DNA of 64,000 nucleotides from BOG-908 sp964242595 (GTDB lineage Bacteria; Pseudomonadota; Alphaproteobacteria; Acetobacterales; Acetobacteraceae): positions 8,054 through 72,053 of the forward strand of contig CAXTBC010000010.1 of assembly GCA_964242595.1 (NCBI GenBank). The letters are read 5' to 3'. The notes under the pieces are model-generated. The model did not search any database. It was not told where the DNA came from and saw only the letters and a program-made list of their open reading frames with translations. This document shows positions 51,731 through 60,818 of this stretch, piece by piece. The translations under genes were made by a program, and so were the position numbers. How positions within the stretch are numbered: position 1 is the first letter of the stretch; every line of letters begins with the position of its first letter.

Positions 51731-52780
51731 CTACTGACGCGCATCGATCGCAGCCACGGCCTGTTCGACCAGCTCCCCGATCACCTCGGCCACCGATTGT
51801 TCGCGCGTCACCATCCCCACCGACTGGCCCGCCATCACCGAGCCGCTCTCCACGTCCCCGTCCACCACGGCGCGACGCAGCGCGCCGGCCCAGAAATGCT
51901 CGATCTCGAGCTGGGCCTCCTCCTTGGTGAGCGCGCCGGACTGGAAGCGGGCCAGTGCCTGGGCCTGCGCTTCGGCGAAGCGGCGGGTGCCGTCGTTGAC
52001 CAGGCCGCGGACGGGGATCACCGGGAAGCGCGCGTCGAGCTGGACGGAGGGCAGCGCGTCGCGCGCGTTGGCGCGGAGAAAGGCGCGCTTGAAGTTGGGG
52101 TGGGCGATGCTGTCGGTGGCGGCGGCGAAGCGGGTGCCGAGCTGCGCGCCGGCCGCGCCCATCTCCAGGTAGGACAGGATCGCCTCGCCACGGCCGATAC
52201 CGCCGGCCACGAAGACCGGCACCTCGCGGACGTGCGGCAGGATCTCCTGCGCCAGCACGGTGAGCGAGACGGGGCCGATATGGCCGCCGGCCTCGCTGCC
52301 CTCGATGACCAGCGCGTCGGCCCCGGTTTTCACGAAGCGGCGGGCGAGCACGAGGGCCGGCGCGAAGCAGACGAGCCTGGCGCCGCCGTCCTTCACCGCG
52401 CGCACCGCGGGGCCGGACGGGATGCCGCCGGCAAGTACCACGTGGGTGACGCCGGCGCGCAGGCAGACCGCGATCAGCGCGTCCAGCTGCGGGTGCATGG
52501 TGATGAGGTTGACGCCGAACGGCTGGCGCGTGGCCGCCTGGGTGGCGGCGATCTCGGCTTCCAGCAGCGCCGGTTCCATCGAGCCGCAGGCCAGCACGCC
52601 GAAACCGCCTGCGTTGGAGATGGCGGCCACCAGCGTGTGCTCGCTGACCCAGGACATCGCGCCGCCCATGATGGCGGTGCGGGTGCCGAGGAAAGCGCAG
52701 CCGCGCGCCCACAGCCGGTCCAGCCTGGCGTGGGCGGCGCTGCGCGCCGGCGAGGCGTCGATGATCGCGGTGTCAGGCAT
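51731..52780 (-). CDS. nitronate monooxygenase / 2-nitropropane dioxygenase family protein
   Basis: 349 residues. FMN TIM-barrel features: GGAMSWVSEHTLVAAISNAG, GFGVLACGSM, FGVNLITMHPQ, HVVLAGGIPSG, ALVIEGSEAGGHIGPVSLTV (with the His-containing GGH motif), VFVAGGIGRGEAILSYLEMG and GTRF. The group oxidises nitronates or acts as an enoyl-reductase-like flavoprotein. The ATG at 52780 lies 8 nt inside the end of lysC, so translation is coupled. Confidence 0.9.
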   Translation of the reverse strand: MPDTAIIDASPARSAAHARLDRLWARGCAFLGTRTAIMGGAMSWVSEHTLVAAISNAGGFGVLACGSMEPALLEAEIAATQAATRQPFGVNLITMHPQLDALIAVCLRAGVTHVVLAGGIPSGPAVRAVKDGGARLVCFAPALVLARRFVKTGADALVIEGSEAGGHIGPVSLTVLAQEILPHVREVPVFVAGGIGRGEAILSYLEMGAAGAQLGTRFAAATDSIAHPNFKRAFLRANARDALPSVQLDARFPVIPVRGLVNDGTRRFAEAQAQALARFQSGALTKEEAQLEIEHFWAGALRRAVVDGDVESGSVMAGQSVGMVTREQSVAEVIGELVEQAVAAIDARQ

Positions 52781-53999
52781 CGAGGCCGTAGGCGGTGTGC
52801 AGCGCGCGCACGGCGAGCTCGGTGTAGTCCTCGGCGATCAGCACGCTGACCTTGATCTCGCTGGTGGATATCACCTGGATGTTGATGCCGCGCTCGGCCA
52901 GCGTGCGGAACATGGTGTTGGCGATGCCGGTGTGGCTGCGCATGCCCACGCCGACCACGGAGATCTTCGAGACGTCGGAGTCGGTCAGGACGCTGGCGTA
53001 TCCTATGCTGTCGCGTTCGCGTTCCAGCAGGGCCTGCACGCGCGGCAGGTCCGTCCGCCCGATGGTGAACGTCATGTCGGTGGCGCCCTCGGCCGAGACG
53101 TTCTGCACGATCATGTCCACGTTCACGTGCGCGTCCGACAGCGGGCCGAACACGCTGGTGGCCACGCCCGGTCGGTCCGGCACGTGGCGCAGCGTGACCT
53201 TCGCTTCGTCGCGCGAGTAGGCGATGCCGGTGACGACTTCCTTTTCCACGATCTCGTCCTCATCGACCAGGAGGGTGCCCTGGTTCTCCTTGGCAGGGTC
53301 CACGAAGCTGGAGAGGACCTGGACCCGCACCCGCTCCTTCATCGCCAGCTCGACGCTGCGCGTTTGCAGCACCTTGGCCCCAACCGAGGCCAGCTCGAGC
53401 ATCTCCTCGTAGGCTATCCTATCGAGTTTGCGCGCGCGGGGCACCATGCGCGGGTCGGTGGTGTAGACGCCGTCGACGTCGGTGTAGATGTCGCAGCGGT
53501 CCGCCCGCAAGGCGGCCGCGAGTGCGACCGCGGAGGTGTCCGAGCCGCCACGGCCGAGTGTGGCGATGCGGTTGTCAGGCGCTAGCCCCTGGAAACCCGC
53601 GACCACGGCCACCTGGCCGGCCTGCATGCGGGCGACCAGGTCTGCCGCGTCCACCGCCTGGATGCGCGCCGCCCCATGGGTGTCGTCGGTGCGCAGCGGG
53701 ATCTGCCAGCCGGCCCAGGAGCGGGCCTCGATGCCGATGGCTTGCAGGGCGATGGCCAGCAAGCCGCTGGTCACCTGCTCGCCGGTGGCCACCACGGCGT
53801 CGTACTCGCGCGCGTCGTGCAGCGGCGAGAGCGCCTGGCACCAGGCGACGAGCTGGTTGGTGGCACCCGCCATCGCGGAGACGACCACGGCCACCTCGTC
53901 GCCACGCGCCACCTGGCGGGCCACGTGGTCGGCCACGTTGCGGATACGGTCCAGGTCGGCGACGGAGGTGCCGCCGAACTTCATCACGATACGGGCCAT
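52773..53999 (-). CDS. lysC: aspartate kinase
   Basis: 408 residues, monofunctional. N-terminal KFGGTSVAD and catalytic region GRGGSDTSAVALAAALRADR, TDVDGVYTTDPRMVPRARKL, followed by two ACT domains (VTLRHVPDRPGVATSVFGPL and ISVVGVGMRSHTGIANTMFR) that bind lysine or threonine as feedback inhibitors. It phosphorylates aspartate, the first step to lysine, threonine, methionine and diaminopimelate. Its 3' end overlaps the nitronate monooxygenase gene. Confidence 0.98.
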   Translation of the reverse strand: MARIVMKFGGTSVADLDRIRNVADHVARQVARGDEVAVVVSAMAGATNQLVAWCQALSPLHDAREYDAVVATGEQVTSGLLAIALQAIGIEARSWAGWQIPLRTDDTHGAARIQAVDAADLVARMQAGQVAVVAGFQGLAPDNRIATLGRGGSDTSAVALAAALRADRCDIYTDVDGVYTTDPRMVPRARKLDRIAYEEMLELASVGAKVLQTRSVELAMKERVRVQVLSSFVDPAKENQGTLLVDEDEIVEKEVVTGIAYSRDEAKVTLRHVPDRPGVATSVFGPLSDAHVNVDMIVQNVSAEGATDMTFTIGRTDLPRVQALLERERDSIGYASVLTDSDVSKISVVGVGMRSHTGIANTMFRTLAERGINIQVISTSEIKVSVLIAEDYTELAVRALHTAYGLDA

Positions 54000-54356
54000 G
54001 TCGGTCTGGGGTTCTTCCCTGGGCTCGGCCGCATTTGGAGGCGGGGCAGCCTGGCTGGTCTAGTCGGGCCGGGGTCTTTAGACAATCGCGCGCAGGGCGG
54101 GGCTGGTATAGGTTTCCAGGTGCGGATGGCGAGCGAAGGACAAGGTTTGCAGGCAGTGGGATCGTGGCCGATTGCGCCGCTAAGCGCCGCATGGCGGGGG
54201 GAGTGTCCGGGCGTTCTGCAACGCAGTCCAAGCTTTGCCCCAAGCCCGGCTGAGGCCCCGCGGCATTCGGCACCATCGGTTTGTAGCGTCCCGGCCTTGT
54301 CTCATGCGTTGGGCTCAGGCGCGTAAGGCTGAGCAAAGCCGGATCGAGGATTTCAG
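54000..54356. other. divergent lysC-ubiG intergenic region
   Basis: About 357 bp without a gene. It contains a decayed family B-like segment around 54225-54270 (CCAAGCTTTGCCCCAAGCCC, GGCTGAGGCCCCGCGG) and should hold promoters for lysC and ubiG; none could be defined. Confidence 0.4.
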
Positions 54357-55070
54357 ATGACGCGAGACGACCAGGCGGTATCGGCGGCCGAGATCGCACG
54401 CTTCGGAGCGCTGGCGCCGCAATGGTGGGACGAGCAGGGGCCGATGCGCGAGCTGCACCGGATGAACCCGTTGCGCACCGGCTGGGTGGCGGCGCGGGTC
54501 AGGGCGCGGCTGGGTGACGGGATCTTGCCGGTGCTCGACCTGGGCTGCGGCGGCGGCATCGCGACCGAGTCGCTGGCCCGCGCCGGGTTCGAGATGACGG
54601 GGGTGGACGGCTCGCAGGACGCGATCGGCGTCGCGCGGACGCATGCGGCATCGGCCGGGCTGGCGATCGAGTATAGAACGGGCCTGGCCGAGGATGTGCT
54701 GGCCGAAGGACGGCGGTTTGCCGCCGTGACGGCGTTGGAGATCATCGAGCACGTGCCGGACCAGTCGGCTTTCATAAACACCCTGGCCAGGTTGCTGCGC
54801 CCGGACGGCATGCTGTTTGTCTCCACGCTGAACCGGACGTGGCGCTCACTGGCCGTCGCCAAGGTCGGCGCGGAGTACGTAGCCCGGCTGCTGCCGGCAG
54901 GCACGCATGACTGGCGCCGCTTCGTCCAGCCAGAGGAACTGGCCACGATGGGTCGGGCGGCGGGGCTGCGCCTGGCCGACATGTCCGGCATGGTGTTCAG
55001 CCCGGTGGGTGGGTGGCGTGCGAGCCGGGACACGAGGATAAACTACATCGCGGCGTTCAGCCGAAGCTGA
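54357..55070 (+). CDS. ubiG: ubiquinone biosynthesis O-methyltransferase
   Basis: 237 residues. Family opening FGALAPQWWDEQGPMRELHR, MNPLRTGW, the SAM loop VLDLGCGGGIATESLARAGF, motif GVDGSQDAIGVARTHA, and LEIIEHVPDQSAFI, LFVSTLNRTWRSL. It carries out both O-methylation steps in ubiquinone synthesis. Upstream AGATTTCAG contains no strong ribosome site, but the ATG at 54357 matches UbiG N-termini. Divergent from lysC. Confidence 0.97.
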   Translation: MTRDDQAVSAAEIARFGALAPQWWDEQGPMRELHRMNPLRTGWVAARVRARLGDGILPVLDLGCGGGIATESLARAGFEMTGVDGSQDAIGVARTHAASAGLAIEYRTGLAEDVLAEGRRFAAVTALEIIEHVPDQSAFINTLARLLRPDGMLFVSTLNRTWRSLAVAKVGAEYVARLLPAGTHDWRRFVQPEELATMGRAAGLRLADMSGMVFSPVGGWRASRDTRINYIAAFSRS

Positions 55071-55088
55071 CTTTACTCTGGCTCTTTA

Positions 55089-55224
55089 GGAAGGCCAGGG
55101 GCTCTGCCCCTGGACCCGCTAAGGACAAGTCCGTAGAATCTGTTTGTAAAAGATCCTTAACGGATGGGGGTCTGGGGCCTCGAGGCCCCCGCGGGGTTTG
55201 GGGCAGAGCCCCGAGCTTGCTTAC
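55089..55224. repeat. family B repeat, copy B7
   Basis: GGCCAGGGGCTCTGCCCCTG, GGACCCGCTAAGGACAAGTC, GGATGGGGGTCTGGGGCCTC, GAGGCCCCCGCGGGGTTTGG and GGCAGAGCCCC. A complete unit between the convergent ubiG and small membrane-protein genes. Confidence 0.88.
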
Positions 55225-55248
55225 CTCCTGGCACCCCCGCCGATAGCC

Positions 55249-55533
55249 TCAACCTCGATGTGCAGCGGGCACCGCCACAGCACCAGTGTGCGCGAGACGG
55301 GCTGGCAGCATCGATAGCCGGCCGAGCGTGCGGGTCAGCAGCACGACGCCGTAGACAGCCGGCGGCATCAGGTAGGCTACGGTCATCGCCAGGTCGGGCA
55401 GCTGCTCGAAGCCGATCGCCACCAAAGTGAGTGCAACGTAGTAGAGGAAGCCGGCGACGAACGCGCTCCAGGGCACAGCTACGAATGCTATCACGGCCTG
55501 TGCCGCCGGGGCTGTACGTTGTCCGGACATCAT
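55249..55533 (-). CDS. small hydrophobic protein, function unknown
   Basis: 94 residues with two or three hydrophobic helices (AVIAFVAVPWSAFVAGFLYY, VALTLVAIGFEQL, LAMTVAYLMPPAVYGVVLLT). The ATG at 55533 has GGAG 6-7 nt upstream, which supports a real gene. No family recognised; likely an inner-membrane protein. Confidence 0.6.
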   Translation of the reverse strand: MMSGQRTAPAAQAVIAFVAVPWSAFVAGFLYYVALTLVAIGFEQLPDLAMTVAYLMPPAVYGVVLLTRTLGRLSMLPARLAHTGAVAVPAAHRG

Positions 55534-55645
55534 GCTGCTCCATCGACTTACCGCATTGCAACATGCGCTCTACGCGGCAGATTATAAGCTGGCTTATCGT
55601 CCGAGGTGACATGAGCTTGGCGCATGGCCTCGGCCGGACGGGCCT

Positions 55646-58600
55646 TCAAGGATGCGCGTAGGTCAGCACCGTTCCGCCATGTCCGTCCCGCGACAGGTGG
55701 AAGCCGGCGGCCACGTAGGTGCCCGACAGGCTCAAGCTGAAACTGTGCGTGCCGTCCGAGATGGCCAGGGTGTTCAGGCCGACCCCCTGGCTCGCGGTGA
55801 GCGTGGCACTGGCCGGGTTCAGGTCGGTGATGTCGAGGCTGTCCGCGCTGCCCCAGTTACTGATGTGGGCGCCCTGGACGTTGGCTGAGGTGCCCTGGAA
55901 CTCGTCGCCCGCCGGGGAGGCCCAGAACAACATGCCGGGTTGGTTGACGGCCAGGACGGCTGCAATGGCCGGGTTGCCGCCAGAGGCCAGGGCTTGCGGG
56001 GTGAAGCTGATGGTGGCGCCGCCATGAGCATCATGGCCGGCCGAGAGCGCGCCGCCGAACGCCGTGGTGCCGGTCAGGCGGTAGTTCTGGGTGGCGGTGC
56101 TGGCCACCAGCGTGCCGCTGTTCAGCCCCACCCCGGTCAGAATCACGCCGGGCAGGTCGATGGTGTCGCCGGCCACCAGGCCGCTCAGCGTGCCGGCGAA
56201 GCTGGCCGGCGTGTCGATCTTCAGCGTGCCGGTGTTGCTCAGGAAACGGACCGTCTGGCTGGCGGCTACGGCGCCGGCAAACTCCAGCGTGCTGTTAGAG
56301 TCGATCAGCAGGGCGCCGACGCCCAGCACCGGCTGGGCGAGATAGAGGCTGCCGCCATGCGCCTCGATGGTGCCGGCGTTGGCGATCTGGGCGAAGACGA
56401 GGCCGTTGCCGATGATGGTGCCGCCGGCCAGGTTGGCCAGCGGCACGGCCGGGAACAGGCCGTTGCCGGTAGGCTCCTGCAGGATGCCGCCCTGCATGGC
56501 GACCACGCCGGTGTTGCTGAACACCGAGGCGCCGGCGTTCGGCGCCGCGTAGTAGTTGTACAGCGTGACGAGGGCCGCCGAGCCGGCACCCACGACCAGG
56601 GTGCCGGTGTTGCTGAACCCTGCGTCGCCCAGGCTGACGACGGCGCCGCCGGCGGCCGTGATGGTGCCCGCGTTGGTGAAGAAGGTGGCGCCGACGCTGA
56701 GCGTGCCGAGGCTGGCCGCGATGATCTGGCCGTCGTTGACGATGCTGTCGCTCCATTGGCCCAGCCCCGAATCGCCCAGGGTTCCCGCCGTGCCGGCCAT
56801 GGTGAGCGTTGTGGCGGCGCCGAGCGTGAGCTGCACGCCCGCCGTGGCGGCCAGCTCGGGGGCGGCGAGCTTCTGGCCGACGTAGTACTGTGCAAGGCTG
56901 CCGAGGCTTATCTGGGCCGCGTCGATCGTCTCGCTGCCGGTGGCCAGCAGGCGGGTCTGGGCACCGGTGACCAGGATGGTGCCGGGCCTGCCGCCCGACG
57001 CGCTGGCGACGCTGATGCCGCCCGAGACGTCGAGCTGGGCGAACGGCCGGCTGAGGTCCAGCGTGCCGTCGTAGGTGACGCCGTTGAGCGTGGCGGTGCC
57101 GGTGGGCGACAGGCCGCCACCGGCATCGGTGATGGTGCCGCCCTGGATGGTGCCGGTGAGCAGCAGGCGGCCGTCCGCGGCACCCTGGCCGATCGCCAGG
57201 GTGCCGCCGTGCAGGTCCAGCGTGCCGGCCACCGAGATGGCGCCGCCGGACAGGCTGACCTGGCCGAGCTGCGCCAGGGTGATCGAGCCGGCGATGCTGA
57301 GCAGGCCGCCATTCACCGCGATGCTGCCGGTGTTGCTGAAGGCCTGGCTGGTGATGGCCAGGGTCTCGGTCTGGCCCACGGTGATGGTGCCCTGGTTGGT
57401 GAAGCCGGCACCGCCCAAGGTGAGCGTTCCGCCGGCCACGCCGGCGTTGATGGCGCCCAGGTTGACGATGGTACCGGCGCTGCTGCCGGCCGGCCCGCCG
57501 ATGGAGGCGAGCTGGCCGGACTGGGTGAGGGTGAGGCCGGCGCCCAGCGTGAGCGTGGCGGAGGCCTGGCCAGGCACCTGACCCACTTCCAGGATGGCGG
57601 CGGTGCCCGAGGCACCCAGCAAAAGCTGCGCGTGGTCGAAGGTCTGCGACCCCTGGAAGTCCAGCGTGGCACCGGCGCCGAGCACGTCGGCGATGCCGGT
57701 CAGCGCCAGCCCGTCCCGCACGCGCAGGAAGCCGCCGGCCTGGGTAAGCGAGAGCGTGCCCTGGTAGGCCACCCCGTCCAGCAGCGCGCCGCCGGCGGTG
57801 GTGGCGAGCAGCGCGCCGGCCTGGTCGATGACCGTGCCGCCGGCGATGGTGCCGGCCAGGCTGAGCGCAGGCAGGCTGAGCGCGCCCTGGCCGCCGAGCG
57901 CGAGCGTGGCGCCGGCGTTCGACAGGGTGCCGGCCAGGATCACGCTGCCCGCGGTCTCGGTCAGCGTGCCGAGTTGGGCGGTGGTGAAGGCGCCGCCGAG
58001 CACCAACGTGCCGCCCGCAACCACGATCTGCCCGGTGCTGGACCACGACGGCGCGGCACCGAACAGGCTGGCGGCTTGGCCGAGCAGGATGGTGCCGCCC
58101 TGCCCCGCGGTGAGCGTGCCGGTGTTGGCGAATTGCTGCACGGTGACGGCCAGCGTGTCGCCACCGGAGACGGTGATGACCCCCTGGTTGAGGATGGTGC
58201 CGTAGCCGCCCAAGGTGAACCGCCCGCCGGCATAGCCCACGGTGATGCTGCCCTGGTTGACCAGCGTGTCGCCCAGGCCAACTCCAGGCACGTTGCTCCA
58301 GCCCAGCGCGTCGAGGGCCGCGTTGGTGCCTGTCTGGACGACGGTGGCGTGGGCGCCGAGCGTGGCTGTGGTGGCCGTGCTGGCGAGCCAGGTGTCCGCC
58401 GTGGCGATGGCCGACGCGACGCCCGCGTTGCCGAGCAGGACCTGCACGTTGTCCAGCGTCTCGGCCCCGCGCAGCAGCAGCGCGGCGCCGGCGCCGGTGT
58501 CGGTGACCAGCCCGGGCGCGCCGGTCGTGCCGGTGACCTCGCTGCCGTCCGTGAGGGTGACGGCAGCGGCGCCGTTGCCCAGGTTCAGCGAGCCGGCATA

Positions 58601-59725
58601 GGTGACGCCGTCCAGCACGCCGGTGCCCGGCCCGAAGCCGAGGCCGGCGCCGCCATCGGCGATGGTGCCACCGGAGATGGTGCCGGCGAGCGAGAGCTGG
58701 CCGAACTGGCTGCCCAGCGCCGAGCCGGCGCCCAGCGCCAGGGTGCCCGCGTTCTGCAAGGTGCCGGCAAGCTGGAGTGTCCCGGCGTTCAGCGTGATGG
58801 CGCCCAGGCCGGAGAGCAGCGTGCCGGCGTAGGTGCCGCCCAGGCTGAGCACGGCATTGCTGACGGTGATGGTGCCGGTGTTGCTGAAACTGCCGGTGGC
58901 CACCTGCAGCGTGGCGCCGTTGCTGACGCCGATGGTGCCCTGGTTGGTGAAGGCGCCGTTGCCGACGATGGACAGCGTCTCGTTCTGGCTGGCGGCCGTG
59001 ATGGTGCCGGCGTTGACGAGGGCGGCGGGCAGCGCGCCAGCGCCCAAGGGTCCGGTGTTGCCCACCACGATCTGGCCCTGGCCGGCGACGCCGCGCAGCC
59101 AGAGATTGCTCGCCAGCGTCAGCGTGGCGCCCGATGTGGCACCGCCGCCCGCGGCGATCGCCCCCCCGCCGGAGGCGATCGCAAGAACGGCGGCGCCGGC
59201 CTGGCCGGGCTGGGCGCCGCTGGCGCCGATGCTGACCACCGCGTTCGACAGCGTCTGGCTGCCGACGAAATCGAGCGACGCGTAGCCGCCGGTGAGCGCG
59301 ATGCTGCCCTGTCCGGAACCGCCGGCACCGGCCAGGGCGAGGCCGCCGGTGACGATCAGGCTGGATTGCGGCGCGGCCAGGCTGAGTGTGCCCTGAACGG
59401 CTACGCCGGCCAGGGTGCCGCCGGTGGAAAGAAACTGCCCGCCGGCCAGCGCCAGGGTGCCACCCTCGATCTCGCCATAGGCCAGCGCCAACGTGCCGGC
59501 CTGCAGCGCCAGCACGCCGCCCAGGTTGAGCAGGCCGGCATCGTAGAACTCGGCCCCCGGCGCGTTGAAGGTGAGGGCGGCGGCGGTGCCGGTGCCGTAG
59601 AGGGTGACGAGCGGCGCAGCGGCGCCGCTGATGACGGCGGTGGTGGTGGCCGAGGGCAGCCCCGCGCTCCAGTCCGCGGCGGTGTTCCAGTCGGCGGACA
59701 CGCCAGTCCAGTTGTCGGTCGCCAA
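55646..59725 (-). CDS. large beta-strand-repeat (adhesin-like) protein
   Basis: 1359 residues from a TTG at 59725 with AGGA 8 nt upstream; no in-frame ATG or GTG is available. The N-terminus NWTGVSADWNTAADWSAGLP is the typical start of bacterial 'W.....W....NW..G..P' strand-repeat proteins. The rest is about 25 irregular repeats around 'FTNQGTITV' and 'GGTLALGG.L...GTI.GGTI.D', predicted to form a long beta-helix. The end (LTYAHP) is preceded by GTYVAAGFHLSRDGHGGT. No signal peptide and no autotransporter barrel are present, so export, if any, would need a C-terminal signal (type I-like) or another route. Low in charged residues and Cys-free. Confidence 0.85.
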   Translation of the reverse strand: MATDNWTGVSADWNTAADWSAGLPSATTTAVISGAAAPLVTLYGTGTAAALTFNAPGAEFYDAGLLNLGGVLALQAGTLALAYGEIEGGTLALAGGQFLSTGGTLAGVAVQGTLSLAAPQSSLIVTGGLALAGAGGSGQGSIALTGGYASLDFVGSQTLSNAVVSIGASGAQPGQAGAAVLAIASGGGAIAAGGGATSGATLTLASNLWLRGVAGQGQIVVGNTGPLGAGALPAALVNAGTITAASQNETLSIVGNGAFTNQGTIGVSNGATLQVATGSFSNTGTITVSNAVLSLGGTYAGTLLSGLGAITLNAGTLQLAGTLQNAGTLALGAGSALGSQFGQLSLAGTISGGTIADGGAGLGFGPGTGVLDGVTYAGSLNLGNGAAAVTLTDGSEVTGTTGAPGLVTDTGAGAALLLRGAETLDNVQVLLGNAGVASAIATADTWLASTATTATLGAHATVVQTGTNAALDALGWSNVPGVGLGDTLVNQGSITVGYAGGRFTLGGYGTILNQGVITVSGGDTLAVTVQQFANTGTLTAGQGGTILLGQAASLFGAAPSWSSTGQIVVAGGTLVLGGAFTTAQLGTLTETAGSVILAGTLSNAGATLALGGQGALSLPALSLAGTIAGGTVIDQAGALLATTAGGALLDGVAYQGTLSLTQAGGFLRVRDGLALTGIADVLGAGATLDFQGSQTFDHAQLLLGASGTAAILEVGQVPGQASATLTLGAGLTLTQSGQLASIGGPAGSSAGTIVNLGAINAGVAGGTLTLGGAGFTNQGTITVGQTETLAITSQAFSNTGSIAVNGGLLSIAGSITLAQLGQVSLSGGAISVAGTLDLHGGTLAIGQGAADGRLLLTGTIQGGTITDAGGGLSPTGTATLNGVTYDGTLDLSRPFAQLDVSGGISVASASGGRPGTILVTGAQTRLLATGSETIDAAQISLGSLAQYYVGQKLAAPELAATAGVQLTLGAATTLTMAGTAGTLGDSGLGQWSDSIVNDGQIIAASLGTLSVGATFFTNAGTITAAGGAVVSLGDAGFSNTGTLVVGAGSAALVTLYNYYAAPNAGASVFSNTGVVAMQGGILQEPTGNGLFPAVPLANLAGGTIIGNGLVFAQIANAGTIEAHGGSLYLAQPVLGVGALLIDSNSTLEFAGAVAASQTVRFLSNTGTLKIDTPASFAGTLSGLVAGDTIDLPGVILTGVGLNSGTLVASTATQNYRLTGTTAFGGALSAGHDAHGGATISFTPQALASGGNPAIAAVLAVNQPGMLFWASPAGDEFQGTSANVQGAHISNWGSADSLDITDLNPASATLTASQGVGLNTLAISDGTHSFSLSLSGTYVAAGFHLSRDGHGGTVLTYAHP

Positions 59726-60020
59726 TGCCGTGTCCTGCCCATGTCCTGTGCGCGGCCCTAGGCTGCTTGCGAGCAGCCTGGCGGCGCCGCCCGCTTTTCG
59801 CGGCGGCGCAGGCCTGTAGTGCTTAGCACCCTGTTTGGCAGGCCCGTTTGGGCCCGCCGGTTGCCGCCGCCTGCACGCGAAGTGCCGCGGCGGTAGGCAA
59901 GACTAGGCCGCCATGCGCTAAGATCGGGTGAACGCGAGTCGCATCACGGCGGCGTATTGCGCGGACCGGACGGGTCGGCCATGAGTTTGCCTTTGCCCAG
60001 ACCTGCCAAGGAACTTCGCC
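59726..60020. other. divergent region with a GC-rich hairpin
   Basis: A perfect inverted repeat, AGGCTGCTTGCGAGCAGCCT at 59760-59779, is followed by a second GC-rich inverted repeat (GCGCCGCCCGC / GCGGCGGCGC). They lie upstream of both flanking genes, so they may be regulatory rather than terminators. No small gene was recognised. Confidence 0.4.
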
Positions 60021-60680
60021 ATGCAGACGACACGCCGCCTGATGCTGACCGCCACCGGTAGGCTGCTTGCCGCCGCTGCGCTGCGGCCGGCTCTGATCGC
60101 TTCCGCCCGCGCGCAATCCGCGGGGGCCACCACGGCCACGCCCGCCGCAGGCGTCGACCCGCGGATGGCCGACCGCGCCGAGGGCAGGCCGGATGCGCCG
60201 GTGACGGTAACCGAGTGGTTCAGCTTCACCTGCCCGCACTGCGCTCATTTCGCCGCCGACGTGTATCCCGAGATCAAGGCCAAGCTGATCGACACCGGCA
60301 AGCTGCGCGTGGCGTTCCGCGAGTACCCGCGCGACCAGGTGGACCTGATGGCGGCCATGGTGGCGCGCAGCCTGCCGGCCGAGCGCTACGTGCCGTTCAA
60401 GGACACGCTGCTGGCCAGCCAGGCGCGCTGGGCGTTCGCCCGTGACGTCGACCCGAAGGAGGAGCTGGCGAAGATGGCGGCGCTGGCCGGCATGCCGCGC
60501 GAGATGTTCGACCGCGTGGTGGCCGACGAGACGCTGAAGGCGGAGATCCTGGCGGCGCAGGCCGAAGCCGAGAAGGCCTACAACATCAACTCTACGCCCA
60601 CCTTCGTGACGAGCGGCCACCCGCATACCGGCGAGGCGGGCGTGAGCTACGACGCGTTCTCGAAGATGGCCGGCGTTTGA
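60021..60680 (+). CDS. periplasmic DsbA-family thiol-disulfide oxidoreductase
   Basis: 219 residues. A Tat-like or Sec signal (MQTTRRLMLTATGRLLAAAA) precedes the mature protein. Thioredoxin-fold active site CPHC at 71-74 in WFSFTCPHCAHFAADVYPEI, cis-Pro in YNINSTPTFVTSG. The helical insert resembles DsbA/ScsC-like 'thioredoxin-4' proteins, which donate or isomerise disulfides in exported proteins. AAGGA lies 8 nt upstream of the ATG. Ends directly at a family A pair, with smc downstream. Confidence 0.93.
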   Translation: MQTTRRLMLTATGRLLAAAALRPALIASARAQSAGATTATPAAGVDPRMADRAEGRPDAPVTVTEWFSFTCPHCAHFAADVYPEIKAKLIDTGKLRVAFREYPRDQVDLMAAMVARSLPAERYVPFKDTLLASQARWAFARDVDPKEELAKMAALAGMPREMFDRVVADETLKAEILAAQAEAEKAYNINSTPTFVTSGHPHTGEAGVSYDAFSKMAGV

Positions 60681-60810
60681 GGAAGAAAGGCCTTCTTTTT
60701 TGAAAAAAAGAAGCAAGAAACTTTTGCTCCCTGTCGGGCGGTCCAGGACTAGCGCGCGACAGCGGAGTCAAAAGCTTTTTGGTTCTTTTTCTCGAAAAAG
60801 AACTGCTTCC
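60680..60810. repeat. family A repeat pair (units A19 and A20, inverted)
   Basis: Left, directly after the dsbA-like stop: AAAGGCCTTCTTTTTTGAAA, AAAAGAAGCAAGAAACTTTT. Right: GCGCGACAGCGGAGTCAAAA, GCTTTTTGGTTC, TCGAAAAAGAACTGCTTCC. The right unit ends about 9 nt before the smc ATG and supplies the smc leader, which has no Shine-Dalgarno sequence. Confidence 0.9.
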
Positions 60811-60818
60811 TTTCTTCC

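Noticed and set aside
13453..60810. CRISPR array or direct-repeat array
   Set aside because: Repeats are scattered over 47 kb in both orientations without regular spacers.
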